This document shows, one piece after another, positions 34,601-45,100 of a stretch of DNA of 64,000 nt. The stretch spans positions 1 through 64,000 of the forward strand of contig NC_088955.1 in the NCBI RefSeq assembly GCF_010111755.1, in the 5' to 3' direction. The notes below the pieces were generated by a model that was not told the origin of the DNA, ran no database searches, and worked only from the letters and a program-made list of their open reading frames with translations. Numbering within the stretch: position 1 is the stretch's first letter; every line of letters starts with the position of its first letter. The DNA comes from Nakaseomyces glabratus (taxonomy: Eukaryota > Ascomycota > Saccharomycetes > Saccharomycetales > Saccharomycetaceae). The translations under genes were made by a program, and so were the position numbers.

Positions 34601-35956
34601 TGAAGAAAGATAATAATCCAATACTTGATATTCAGTCACACCATTCCCCAGGTCAATAATTTTTGTCTCTTCTCGAAGTTGATTATAAATTGTAGTTGTT
34701 ATGGTTGTTTGAGTATTCTCATTAAAAGGAAAGCCACGAGGCTTTGCAGTTGCTATCAGCTCAATTATTTCGGTGGTATATTCATTGATATTGGTAGTTG
34801 TTATAGTAGTATAAGTGATTGGTTCAAATAAAATCATTTCTAGAACATTGGCGTAATTATGTACTGGATATCTGTAGGGAATTTCATCAATTCTTTTGCC
34901 CTTAAAATAACCAGCGTTTAAGCTTGGGTCAACTTTCATTGTTATTGTTTTAACTGGATTCGTATGTCTAATTTGGATACCATTAATACCTGAAGTTAAC
35001 GCTACATTATCTCCAGCATCATAAAGATATAGCAACCCAATTGTACGAGCTGCAGGAGCGTTGGGGTCGTAATGATATAGATAACCATCAATTTTAAAAC
35101 CATCCTGACCACTAGGAAGAACCAAGTTATAAATAAAATCAGAAGTACCTTTATAAGGCCCCTTACTTAGGTCAATGGTTATCGGTGTAACCACAACAAA
35201 TCCGGTGTATCCTAAAGTATGTAAAACAGCATTATTAGTACCCTTGAATATATCACCGTAGACAGCAATTAAACACTCACAGTCTATATCACCAGACATA
35301 TTATTGGGCATAGAAAACGTACCAGTATTATCAATTTTGTCTGGGCCTAGATCCAGATACCACAGACGATCAGTGAAGTAGGTTGATGATTTCGCTCCTG
35401 TAGATAGTACTTGTAATTTTCCTAATATTTGAATAGGAGAATTGTTTGGTGCTTGATACGTACCACCAATGTGAATACGGGCAGTATTAGTAGTTGCAAC
35501 ACCTTTCAATAATGCCGGCAATGTTATTATCATGCTGCTATCTGAAGAAACATAAACACCATCAGCCCCGGTATTAATGTCAAAGTTATAATTGGTTACG
35601 GCATCTGGTCCACTAGCATAAGTTAATTTGCTACCATCATAAACAAAACTCGACCCACTATCAATTTTGACCTTACCATTAATCAACAGCTCATTCCTGA
35701 CACTTTGGCCACCAGGTGTTATTATTGTTAGTGTAGAGCCACCAGTCAACGATATACCAGCAGGTAATTTAATTGAGGAGTAGTTTTTTAGAGTAACTTT
35801 AGCGTTATTTAACACCATGAGTTCATCATCCTCAAAAGTAGGAGAGCCAGAAGAGGTGCTATCCAGAACAACTTCCTGATTCTCATAGGTTTTAGCTACG
35901 GCATTGGTCCATGTCAGGGCCAAAATAAAGGCCTTAAAAACCTCTTTGTATTTCAT
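22262..35956 (-). CDS. Giant GPI-type adhesin-like cell-wall protein with 31 SFFIT units
   Basis: 4564 residues from the ATG at 35954-35956, one of the longest frames to expect in a yeast. A signal peptide covers about residues 1-21 (KAFILALTWTNAVA). An N-terminal domain of about 370 residues belongs to the same Hyr/Iff/Awp-like type as the gene at 3778-13230 but is strongly diverged from it. Residues 558-3657 are 31 SFFIT units of 100 residues, then come seven SHITT units (3668-3986), the shared 103-residue spacer, two more SHITT units (4090-4183), a Ser/Thr/Gly stalk and a hydrophobic GPI-type tail (AILVLIILFFLGLT). The stalk is nearly identical to the paralogue's, but the last 25 residues differ. 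It is presumably a wall-bound adhesin or surface spacer; ligand unknown. Most of its length is rigid repeat that would push the head far out from the wall. Confidence 0.93.
23408..23689 (-). repeat. Two SHITT units of 141 bp
   Basis: Two direct units at the C-terminal side of the 309-bp spacer, matching the 13-unit array at the same place in the other giant gene. The outer one is degenerate in the same way, ending in the shared TLTEEP segment. Confidence 0.9.
23690..23998 (-). repeat. 309-bp spacer shared with the paralogue
   Basis: Same 103-codon block as 6757-7065, with a handful of base differences such as Gly-to-Asp in FDQVDDG and Asn-to-Ser in DDGSS. It sits in the same place between SHITT arrays. 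Confidence 0.85.
23999..24955 (-). repeat. SHITT array, five 135-bp and two 141-bp units
   Basis: On the protein, five 45-residue units ending IPWKPSE come first, then one hybrid unit (24140-24280), then one 47-residue unit ending IPLKPSDAG. The hybrid starts like the 135-bp type (GEFETDVV) and ends like the 141-bp type (TTIPLKPSDAG), so it marks a fusion of two repeat lineages. Confidence 0.93.
24986..34285 (-). repeat. SFFIT megasatellite array, 31 units of 300 bp
   Basis: Direct 300-bp repeats at exact spacing over 9.3 kb. Nearly all are identical in sequence; the unit is ETHTVVLENNMTNYEVVSY plus the SFFIT core. The C-terminal-most unit is diverged at its edge, and the N-terminal-most unit is a chimera carrying the other gene's head segment (TKTVDLGNEVTEYLVISY). 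Three internal units (beginning near 26221, 27721 and 29821) carry the silent variant GTCTCCC instead of ATCGCCC. Confidence 0.96.
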
Positions 35957-38900
35957 TAGGACTTAGTTCAAAAAGTAAACTATCTGTAATATTATACTCT
36001 CACTTAATATAGATTGTTTGGTAATTTGTCAATATTTTTAAATTTTTCGTAACCTTTTTGAGTAGCTTGTATTATAAAAAGGTACTCACCTTTAGATGTT
36101 GTAAAACAAACCATATCCATAAAACCAGATATTCAATTTTGAAAGGAAGGGAGATTATATAAAAAAAAAAACTCTGACTACTGAAAGTTTGATTTGAGGA
36201 ATGGTTTTTTCAATTAATTGAACTCTTTCAAGTGAATCTAAAAAAGTTGAATACAGTAAAAAAATACTGTAGAAACCAACTTTAATCTTCAGCTTTTTGT
36301 AGTTCAGGGACTTGGCAGTTAAACTGTATGTTTTCTGTGAACATATTCAATTGAGGTCTAAAGCGAGGGGCTTTCAACTTCAAGTAAATCTTGTGCTATT
36401 CTTATCCATGGTTGGCTTTCGATAAAATATCTATAAGGTTCATAACACTTTGCTGTCAGAATATCCCATTCATTCCTTTGGTTATGCAGAACATAAGCAG
36501 TCAAGAACTGAAAATTTTACTAGTAGGCATAGTTCTTAAAGACTTGCTTACATATTCCTCGGTTGTTGCTCGGGATCAGAGCTTTTGCTTAGACAACACA
36601 AAACTCCCTGTTCACCCTTACACCACAGCCCTCCCTTTTTTCTGTTTCGGTTGCTGGTATATTGCTCTACCCAGCACACAATGCAGTGAAGGATCTCTGT
36701 GGTCATCTCGATGGTTCCGCGCTGTTTATAACATTACTCGGCTGATACATGGTTGCATGAGGTTCTCTGCAAAAGTACGGGATCTCGCGATTATATCATG
36801 CTAATTCGTCTTACTAATTTTTATTTTGACTGGGAAGTTAACGGCACCGTCGATATCTTGTTCCCACCCCCCTTCCCAACCCACAACATACTTTCTTCTT
36901 GCAACTGTATCCTCTCTGCTATAGTGTGTGTCGTAGAGAAAAAGTTGAGGCCATATGAGAAAAATTCCCGAAGCCCTTTATTTTTTGAAGTGTACGAAAT
37001 ATTCTCTGGGATTTGCGGGAATTCAAGGGATGTGCACTTTCTAGCACGAAGAGATCCTCCCGGGTACTCTATTTTCCGAGTTCCGTTGTTCCATTCTGAT
37101 CGGGGACGTTACTTCCTGTTTGCAGAGTGGATTCGGAAAGTTGTAGAAAATGGCTTATTAAAATTTGTGTGGGGGGGTTGGCAGGCAGACTAGGCTACCA
37201 ATCATAGGTCTAAAGTGTAAGAGAACTATTTAGCAACCAAGATTGTATTCTCGCATTCCAAGGACTATGATTGGTCCATCAAACATATTGTCTGTGTGTT
37301 AGAACGGCTGATATATTCCGCATGCCTTGAAGAACGCATTTCGGTCGCGGAATAAAAACCGAACGTTACCATGGCTCTTTTAGAGCTTCGGTGCTACTTT
37401 ATGTGTGGATTATAAAAGTGTTTGTATTTTTTTTGATTGATACCGGGAGAAAATAAGATGGAGACCGGATCAAAAAACCGAAGTAAAGACCAAGTAGCAA
37501 AGCTGTATGCAAATGTAATCTGACAAGGTCAAAATACATTCAACCCAATTGGCTTGATCTAGCATGTAGTCGATTCAATGATTCTATGGTGAAACTAGTT
37601 GTCTATCTTATCCACTATTAGCGTGGGCAGTTGATCTGCATTTGAGTTTCTCTATTCATTTCATTGTCTCTGTGTTTTTTTCTTTTTGCTGTGGGTCATT
37701 TTTCGATTGTTTCATCTCGTATAGACAAGGTCTAGATGATAGCAGTTCGAGTAGTAATATTTACTTAAAATGAGACCCTTAACTTATTCTTAGCGTTAGT
37801 TCAACGAAGAGACTCGTTATTCTAACAATATCTTGTTATGTAAAACCCTTTAGTTGAAAGATACTCTCTCCATTTGCTAGTGGTCAATCAGTAGCTTGAT
37901 TTAATCTCTAAAATGCTCTACTTCCAGGTTTTTGTGATCACAGCTGGTTACCAAATACAGCAAAAATAATAACATATCACAGAATCGATTCTTGTACTGT
38001 GGTAGGTTTGACTTCTCTATGTACTGATTTACCGTCTCCTTAGTATTGCGACGGATGAGTTTGCAGCAAATTTGTTGTTTTTTTTTCGTCGCAACGGCAA
38101 AATGACCAATAAGGAATCAGTAACTGAAAACGTTCTCTTATGATATTTTCGAGGTTAGATAAACTAGCATGTGTAGGGTCACATAAGATGGGTATTCCAA
38201 TTGTTATTTATCTGTAAATGTTTCTTAAGATGTACTAGCTAATGTTGTGGTAAACCCTAATAGGATCGTATGTTCTTTTTTTATTATTATTGAGCGCACT
38301 ACAGACTAAGCATATGTGAGCTACCTACTAATATACCAGGAGAGAAAGTGATTCAAGATTGTCTAACTTAATTTCTAGGGGGGAATAAGCTATTCACGTT
38401 GGATATAAATACTTAACGATGATTCATGATTCTATGATAAAACCGTATAATTACTTTTAGAGAAGGTATCTACAAAATTTTATTATACTAATGAAAGAAG
38501 AAAAAAAAACTAAAAGAAAGGATTATAATTCCAAGTAGTTCTATAGAGTTATATATGTTGAGGTTCTGGAATAAAATTTTATGTTGAACAATTATTTGGA
38601 AGTTGAATAAGCAACTTAGATATTAAGGTTTAACCAAAATATTGTATTTTTTCTAAGGTTGTTAACCACTCGCTTCTTTAAACCAACAGCAATTGCATAC
38701 TATCAACATTTACATATGGTGTAATCAGTTTCGTTTTCAAGCTTTTTATTATGGTTAAATATATCAGATACTTATTGTGCATTTAGTGTAGAGCAAGCCC
38801 TTGGAGATACTTATTGGTACAAATTTCACTATTTGGAGATATAAGTCGGATGTTCGGCAAGTTCTGTATATAAAAAAGAGTTTCTCGAGTAAAAATTTAT

Positions 38901-40790
38901 GTTAATTGGTTGAGATTAAGAAGATTCCAACGCTCCCCTTATTATATATTGGAGTTGGTGCTAATTCTAGTATAGTTTTTATGAGTTTATTTCTGTCTTT
39001 TGAATATATTCTTGAATATAGTACGGTAATGGTTAGACTTGTATTTGAAAAGATAATTCGTACTTTAATTATCCGCATAAATAAGAATTTCGTTTTTGTA
39101 TCCAGTTATAGAAATTGCCATAAGGTTTTAGTTTCTATGATAATTACTTTTAAAATAGGGCTGTTACATCAGGGGTGACTGCTGAAAAAGAGGTTACGAA
39201 GTAACGAATGGGCAATTTCATTTCAGAGTATTACATTTGAATGGCATTAATTTGCTGGTTAACCCTGTTAACAAAAGCGGTATTTCAAAGGAATTTCTAT
39301 CCTAGAGCTTGAAAATAGAAGACATAGCATGAAACAAATATAAATCCTAATATAAATTTACTTCCATCAACGTTGAAAATATAATAACACTTCCAAAAAG
39401 TCATATTTGATAATTGATACAGAATGTTCTTACTCCACCTGGTTGTCGCAACTTCTGCACATGATCAGTAATTATTTTGCGAATAATTTGGTATTGTTTT
39501 ACAATACTAAAGCTTGCAAACGGTACGCATCATAGTTAATTTCAATCGACAAAAATTGTGGCTATTGATTGATTATGGTATAATTGAATAAAATACGTAG
39601 CCACCGGTAATTCATTTTCCCTCTTTGGAATCTAATTAAATTTAATATCTGGTATTGCAAAAAACCTCAAAATCAGGTGAAATAAAATGAAATGTCATGA
39701 TTCAAAAAAGGAAGAAAGAATTCATTCAGCACTAATTTTAGGACCCTAAAAGATGTGGTTATATATTTAATACCACGAGGAGACTGTTTTAAAATCATTC
39801 TCTTCAGTATTATAGTCAAGGTACTAAAGGTATATCCAGGTTTTTCTTAGCAGCAGATTCACGGAATTACTGAAATGAGCTTCTGTATGCAGTTCACCTA
39901 ATTTAACAGCGTACTACTGTTTGCATGAGTACTTGTATACAAAGATAAGTTGGTCACAAAGCCTCCCCCATACTCAGAATGTCTTATAGAATTCATTTTT
40001 TCAATTCTTTTGAGTAAGATAGAATTGTATACTTCCATACCTATTAGATTATGAAAAGTGTGATAGTTCAAATTCATTATAGTGCTGTCTATTGATGAGC
40101 AGATATATCAATTTTACTTCTCTCTATCTATCTACCTATTTAATAGCAAATACTTTTAATTCAACCTGATTATTTGGCTAAAGAATAAATTTGATGATTG
40201 GACTGTGATATAATCGTCAACATTACATCAGATAGCAGTCATAAGAAAGTAATATGTCACTAAATATTCTTTTTCAACTTGAATTAAATAGTCAACGTAA
40301 TAGTGGGAATTTGACAGTAATAATCTCAGTAGATTATTGCAAAACATAGATCATCCTTAAATACTGAATAATTAGCATTCTGTACTTGCAAATAAGCATT
40401 TTATGGATAACAGAACGGTAGAGGTGAAATGAAATTATTTATGTTATCCCTGGTTAAAGGAACAGTGAAAAAATAGAATCGAACAAATATTCGTTACATA
40501 AATGAAGACTATATTTATCAAAATGTCATATTAGTCTAATATAGTTACACCATATTCCTTGTCTTCACCAAAATAGTCCTAATAGATAAGTAGAGGTTTT
40601 CAACCTCTATTTGAAGCCGGCTGTATTCAAGTGTAGAGAGTCAAATGAAAGTAAATTTTTCATTCAATTAAAATACATATATATAGAGTCTTATGTATAT
40701 TGATGTGAATTGGAACAATTAGCATCAAAACTAGGTCCCAGTAAATATTTTCTAATCTATTATAATAACAGGCAAACATTTGGTCTAAGG
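35957..40790. other. Long AT-rich spacer between divergent adhesin genes
   Basis: About 4.8 kb holding the 5' flanks of the second giant gene (to the left) and the PA14 gene (to the right). Open frames near 36391-36804, 36753-37193 and 38906-39178 start at TTG and look random. There are C/G runs near 36867-36880 and 37170-37182 about 1 kb upstream of the giant gene. I see no RNA gene. Confidence 0.5.
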
Positions 40791-43433
40791 ATGTCATGGG
40801 CGTTGATTTATGCAATATTACACTCCTTAGCGGTTGTGTGCGAAGGTTTTATTAGCACAGAAGGAGATATAAGTATTGTTAGGGATTCTAACATTCCAAA
40901 TAATTATCCCTTAGGATGTTCAAATAAATATAGTGGCCATTTACCTGGATTGAAGATGGAACTGTATAGTTACAATTATGTGAATCCGAGACATCCAGAT
41001 CCACAAAATCCAGGAAAACTGGATCAGCTATATGACCCCAACCTTTTGGGTACATATGAATGCTTTGACTCCTCATATAAAGACATAAACTATCCAAGGG
41101 TTGGATATAAATCAAAAACGTTGATCGGTAGATCTGATGGGGTATCTGGTATTTTAAATTTCAATTTCGTCCCACCATGGGGTTGTATGCCACAGAAAGG
41201 CCAACTGCCACCGGCATATAACTTTAAGTCCAATATTACTTTGTCCAATTTTACTATGATATTGTTTGGCTATTTTAAGCCAAAGATTTCAGGCAACCAT
41301 ATATTCTCTCTGCATGGTGATGATCTAATATATCTTAATTTTGGTGCCGGCAATGCCTTCGACTGTTGCAGACAAGAGAGTAGTGCAGATAATTTTGGTA
41401 ATTATCAAGCTTTCAGTCTATGGGGTATAAACTGGGAAAAGAAAACGCTTACTGTGTACCTTGACATGAATACATACTATCCCATACGGATTTTCTACAA
41501 CAACCGGGACTATCAAGCAATTTTTAATTTTTCTTTCAAAACAGAATTTGATAGTAGCCCCGTCATAGACTTCCAGGATTATTTTTTCTTCCTTCGAGAT
41601 ATTGATGGGGGTTGCCCAGGAGAAGTTAGCTTTCAAACAACATGTGGGAATTTTCCTAGAACAATAACAAAAACAGTAGACTATGAAGTTGTGTCAAGCC
41701 ATCCAGTTCAGTTACCATATACAAAAACGATATATCATGTGCTTGTACCATGTACCAGTAGTGTGGGTGCAACGATATGTACAGACGGTTATTACGATCC
41801 CATATCAAACATATGTCATTCTTATAGCTCTATGATAATCAAAAAATTATCATCAGTTTTACCTTCAAGCTCTATCTCATCTGGGCTAAGGCTAAGCTCT
41901 TCGAGCACATTTTCATCGATTCCAATGCCATCAGTGACAACATCAAAGATAATGTCTAGCAGATTTGAAGCACCTTTCGGACCTAGGATAGGAACTTGGG
42001 ATCTCGAGGACAAACCAGAACCTGCTTCTAAACAGCTTGGAGATTTCATAGTAGATATAAATGGGATGAGCAGGTCTCATTTAGCTCAGTTTTCGGTTAA
42101 TCTGCCGTCTAATGACACCCAGCGCCCATATTCTAAACGAAATTCAAGCTTCTTTCCTTCAAATCTCTCTGATAGAGAACCAGCAACACCGACATCATGG
42201 ATATATATGGAAACCACAGTTGATCCATTAGTTACTTCCTTGAGCCCACAACAAGAAAATAAAACACATCAGAAGCAACTATCATCGCCATATTTTTTCG
42301 CCTCTAGTGTTGATCGATCATTAAATTCTTCATATAAATCTAGCTCGCTATACTTAGATCACATTCTTCGATCCTCTTTTTCTTCATCCATGAAGCTGCA
42401 CCAATCGCGGGATTATGCATCTGAAAAACAGAAACTTTCATTTAGCGAGCAACAATCATCTACATCATCAAAAGTTCTTGCTTCTAAACTGAAAGACATG
42501 AGTGATAGATCTTCCACGAATTACAGTATTGTCAGGCATGCAACTCCCCATCCAAATTTTTCCCAAATACAAAGATCACAGCCAAAATCTAAATATAGTT
42601 ACTTGAACTCAACTGAAAGCATTGATGGAATTCCTACTGCACATAAGTTTATGTCAAAGTTACCGGAATTAAGGTCACAGTTCACTAACTCTCCATTGTT
42701 TACAAAGATGGGTGCCATAGGCAATCACTCACCACAATTTGTGTCTGAATATTCACACTACTCATCATCAATGGATAATTTGAGCATTGGATCGGATACT
42801 CTAGAATCATCTAACTTAAGCCGTTCCTCAATCGCGAGTAACCCAGTTAATTCGAGTTATTTTACTAATGATGTGTTTGAAATAACTCAACTAAATAATA
42901 AAACCGACAGCAGATCAATACTCTATGGAGACGATACAAGCACACAGACTGCAATCTCTGAAAGTACACCAGCGTCTGGAATTTCAGTTCCTACACTAAT
43001 CAACATCACGAGGAACTTAGTGCATGTTATAAATGTCACAGCAGAAGAACTTAACTGGAACACTCCACCGGCTGTGGACAAAAATGATGGCAGCTCAAAT
43101 TTGATTACTATTAAGTGGTTCTCAGATGTATCAACTTTGTTTTCATACGTTATAGGTATGGCTGATGATCAGGATAATATATACACGACTAATTGTTGTG
43201 GTTCATGTCATCATCATTATCATATTCATAGTATCAATCTACCCACTTTCACAGATTTCTATTCAAGAGTAGACACCAATAATGAAAATTCAAATCTTGG
43301 AATTCAAACATTAAATGACACGTTTAACTTAATTAGTTCTCTAACACATAATGGAGGATCTACATTTTTAAAAGCCTCAATATCATATTTGAGCCTTACA
43401 GAACTAATAATAGGAGTAATTCTCTTATGTTGA
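40791..43433 (+). CDS. PA14-domain adhesin, Epa-like, without tandem repeats
   Basis: 880 residues. I take the ATG at 40791 because it opens a signal peptide (MSWALIYAILHSLAVVCEG); the frame is open further upstream only from a TTG. Residues 20 to about 300 are an Epa/Flo-type PA14 lectin domain, with paired cysteines, the calcium-binding Asp-Asp pair at 177-178 in HGDDLIYLNFG, the Cys-Cys at 192-193 after NAFD, and the YYPIRIFYNNRDY segment (229-241) where the second sugar-binding loop lies. Epa proteins bind host galactosides. The rest is a Ser-rich stalk of about 500 residues without repeats. The C-terminal hydrophobic stretch (LTELIIGVILLC) is short for a GPI signal. It is the only plus-strand gene in the adhesin domain. 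It may be a divergent or decaying Epa relative. Confidence 0.88.
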   Translation: MSWALIYAILHSLAVVCEGFISTEGDISIVRDSNIPNNYPLGCSNKYSGHLPGLKMELYSYNYVNPRHPDPQNPGKLDQLYDPNLLGTYECFDSSYKDINYPRVGYKSKTLIGRSDGVSGILNFNFVPPWGCMPQKGQLPPAYNFKSNITLSNFTMILFGYFKPKISGNHIFSLHGDDLIYLNFGAGNAFDCCRQESSADNFGNYQAFSLWGINWEKKTLTVYLDMNTYYPIRIFYNNRDYQAIFNFSFKTEFDSSPVIDFQDYFFFLRDIDGGCPGEVSFQTTCGNFPRTITKTVDYEVVSSHPVQLPYTKTIYHVLVPCTSSVGATICTDGYYDPISNICHSYSSMIIKKLSSVLPSSSISSGLRLSSSSTFSSIPMPSVTTSKIMSSRFEAPFGPRIGTWDLEDKPEPASKQLGDFIVDINGMSRSHLAQFSVNLPSNDTQRPYSKRNSSFFPSNLSDREPATPTSWIYMETTVDPLVTSLSPQQENKTHQKQLSSPYFFASSVDRSLNSSYKSSSLYLDHILRSSFSSSMKLHQSRDYASEKQKLSFSEQQSSTSSKVLASKLKDMSDRSSTNYSIVRHATPHPNFSQIQRSQPKSKYSYLNSTESIDGIPTAHKFMSKLPELRSQFTNSPLFTKMGAIGNHSPQFVSEYSHYSSSMDNLSIGSDTLESSNLSRSSIASNPVNSSYFTNDVFEITQLNNKTDSRSILYGDDTSTQTAISESTPASGISVPTLINITRNLVHVINVTAEELNWNTPPAVDKNDGSSNLITIKWFSDVSTLFSYVIGMADDQDNIYTTNCCGSCHHHYHIHSINLPTFTDFYSRVDTNNENSNLGIQTLNDTFNLISSLTHNGGSTFLKASISYLSLTELIIGVILLC

Positions 43434-43787
43434 TCTTGGAAGGTAACAAATTTTGATTAAACTCTAGGATTGTATCTTGAGAACTCTTTGGCTACCTTAA
43501 TAGTGAAGTTATATCATATAGAATTTAACATCTGTTCTAATATTGACGTCGATAATGGTTATGCCTTACTGGAAAACTTTAACGTCGTAAGGTTAGTGTG
43601 GCACCTAAATGAAACTCAATATTTGTGGATGATTACTGGGTGGAATTTCTCAAGTTATGTAAATATTGACCTTTTAAGTCGTTTTTTTGTATAACCATTT
43701 TTGTGATAAAAGAAGGCATGATTTCAATAATGTATTCACATTATAGTAATGGGTTAACATGGTCTTCTTTGGACATCCGTATTTAAT
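43434..43787. other. Intergenic, PA14 gene to tRNA-Asn
   Basis: About 350 bp of AT-rich sequence serving as 3' flank of the PA14 gene and 5' flank of the tRNA gene. I see no gene in it. Confidence 0.6.
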
Positions 43788-43861
43788 GACTCCGTGGCCA
43801 AGCTGGTTAAGGCGTGCGACTGTTAATCGCAAGATCGTGAGTTCAATCCTCACCGGGGTCG
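43788..43861 (+). tRNA. tRNA-Asn (GTT)
   Basis: 74 bases folding as a standard tRNA. The acceptor stem GACTCCG pairs with CGGGGTC (one G-T pair), the anticodon is GTT at 43822-43824, the B box is GTTCAATCC at 43841-43849, and there is no intron. TTTT and a run of seven T (43875-43881) just downstream end Pol III transcription. It lies between the adhesin domain and the mating cassette. Confidence 0.97.
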
Positions 43862-44043
43862 CGCTTGTGTTTTATTTTTTTGGATGTTTATCGTTATACA
43901 AACTTGTCCTCAAGGGTTTGATATCTAGTTTCATTCTTTTGCTCTTCACTCAACGTACTCCTTGATCTATGTAATAGTTACTATTCTAATTGAGATCCGA
44001 AACAATATATAGACTTTGGTAAGGTTTTGATTGTCCCGGAAAA

Positions 44044-44529
44044 TCAAAATGAACAGTGTGGGCCCTTTTCTTTACAAATTTGTTTTCTTCTTCTGTTTGC
44101 TACCCAGTTTTTGATCTGTATTTTTGAGAGGTTTGTCTTCTGTGCTAGATATTGCTGGCTGTTGTGGTCGAGGTATGGGTTGTCGATATGGTTGCGGTAC
44201 CAGGTCTCTAGTATCTGTACGTTTTCCCTTGTGAAGCGGTGGCCTCGATAGGAAGCGGCATAGTGATTGGGGACGCCTTTTTTAAGCAGATGGTCTTTGG
44301 TAACCACATTGAATACGATCTCATGCTCCCGTAGTTTTGACAGAAGAGTAGACAGTCGATAGGTTGTCTTGATCAACCCTATCTCTTGTGGGTCCAAGTT
44401 GTTTCTCGATAGGAACCTTAGGATATCGGACGACGGCCCCGGGAGCGACTGTCTTTTGGGTAAACTGGAACACAATGATATAAGTTGGTTATTAATCTCT
44501 TGCAATTTTTCCTTTAAATTTTCTTCTTG
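44044..44529 (-). CDS. HMRA2: Mating-type a2, homeodomain part of alpha2, no ATG
   Basis: The open frame runs 162 codons from just after a stop at 44530-44532 to the TGA at 44044. It aligns with S. cerevisiae alpha2 from about residue 17 on: [18 protein letters not shown], the flexible VFNVVTKD segment that contacts Mcm1 in alpha2, and a complete TALE-type homeodomain (three-residue loop with NPYL, recognition helix [14 protein letters not shown]). There is no ATG anywhere in this frame and no convincing splice signal upstream. The first residues of alpha2 are therefore probably encoded in the alpha-specific Y segment, and this a-cassette copy is the part lying in the shared X repeat. S. cerevisiae a2 has no known function. 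It is divergent from a1 with under 50 bp between them. Confidence 0.75.
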   Translation of the reverse strand, partial: QEENLKEKLQEINNQLISLCSSLPKRQSLPGPSSDILRFLSRNNLDPQEIGLIKTTYRLSTLLSKLREHEIVFNVVTKDHLLKKGVPNHYAASYRGHRFTRENVQILETWYRNHIDNPYLDHNSQQYLAQKTNLSKIQIKNWVANRRRKQICKEKGPHCSF

Positions 44530-44577
44530 TTATAACTTGTGTCATTACTATTCAAAATCTTTAGACAAATCAATAAT

Positions 44578-45100
44578 ATGATGACAGTAGACCCAATACA
44601 AGATCTACGCAATATCTGTTTACAGATATTGCAATCGGTTAATTCTAATACTCTATTGGAAGAAGAAACATGGGATTACAACACGGTAAGTTTACGATAA
44701 TATTATCATTTCAAATATTGAGATAAGCACTACTAACACCGACAATAAGTTGATCAACAACATAGATTTACCCAAACAGACTAGAGAAGCACTTCGCAGA
44801 AGTGCTTCTCAATACCTGCTGTATTGTCAAAGAAAAAATAAAACATATACAACTAGGAAGCCTCTACCAGCAAAGGCCAAGCTACAATTAGTTGAAACAT
44901 TTTCCAAGAAACGGTACCTGACTAGATGTGAAAAACATCAGTTGGCGGTTCAATGTGGGATCACCACCAATCAAGTTCAAATTTGGGTATGTTTTCTAAA
45001 TTGAGTGAAACCAATTCAACCTCTGTAGTAAATACTAACTTAGAACATACAGTTTGCAAATAGGCGCAAGAGATCGAAAGATCTAAACAATCGTGACTAG
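44578..45100 (+). CDS. HMRA1: Mating-type a1 homeodomain protein, two introns
   Basis: Three exons: 44578-44685, 44750-44986 and 45053-45100, giving 130 residues. Intron 1 has GTAAGT, branch TACTAAC (44731-44737) and AAG; intron 2 has GTATGT, branch TACTAAC (45033-45039) and CAG at 45050-45052. Both introns fall between codons. Exon 2 encodes homeodomain helices 1-2, and the recognition helix VQIW-FANRRKRSK is split by intron 2, as in S. cerevisiae a1. A second ATG follows immediately at 44581. In diploids of related yeasts a1 pairs with alpha2 to repress haploid genes. Retention of either intron brings an early stop (TAA after GTAAGTTTACGA; TGA after GTATGTTTTCTAAAT). A TATA-like ATATAAG at 44478-44484 lies inside the a2 frame and may be its promoter. 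Confidence 0.92.

Noticed and set aside
36391..37193. Two overlapping frames of 137 and 146 codons
   Set aside because: Both start at TTG, overlap in different frames and resemble no protein; they fit chance in a long promoter region.
38906..39178. A 90-codon hydrophobic frame
   Set aside because: TTG start, AT-driven composition (Ile, Leu, Phe) and no recognisable family.
40710..40790. Upstream start for the PA14 gene
   Set aside because: That start is TTG and would place 27 residues before a clear signal peptide; the ATG at 40791 fits. The same reasoning moved the starts of MDL1 (46855 to 46870), MSH3 (59121 to 59148) and the LYAR-type gene (63258 to 63312).
44530..44640. A hidden first exon for a2
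   Set aside because: An ATG at about 44556 on the minus strand is in another frame and runs into a stop. No TACTAAC-like branch site or good 5' splice site was found that would join an ATG to the a2 frame.
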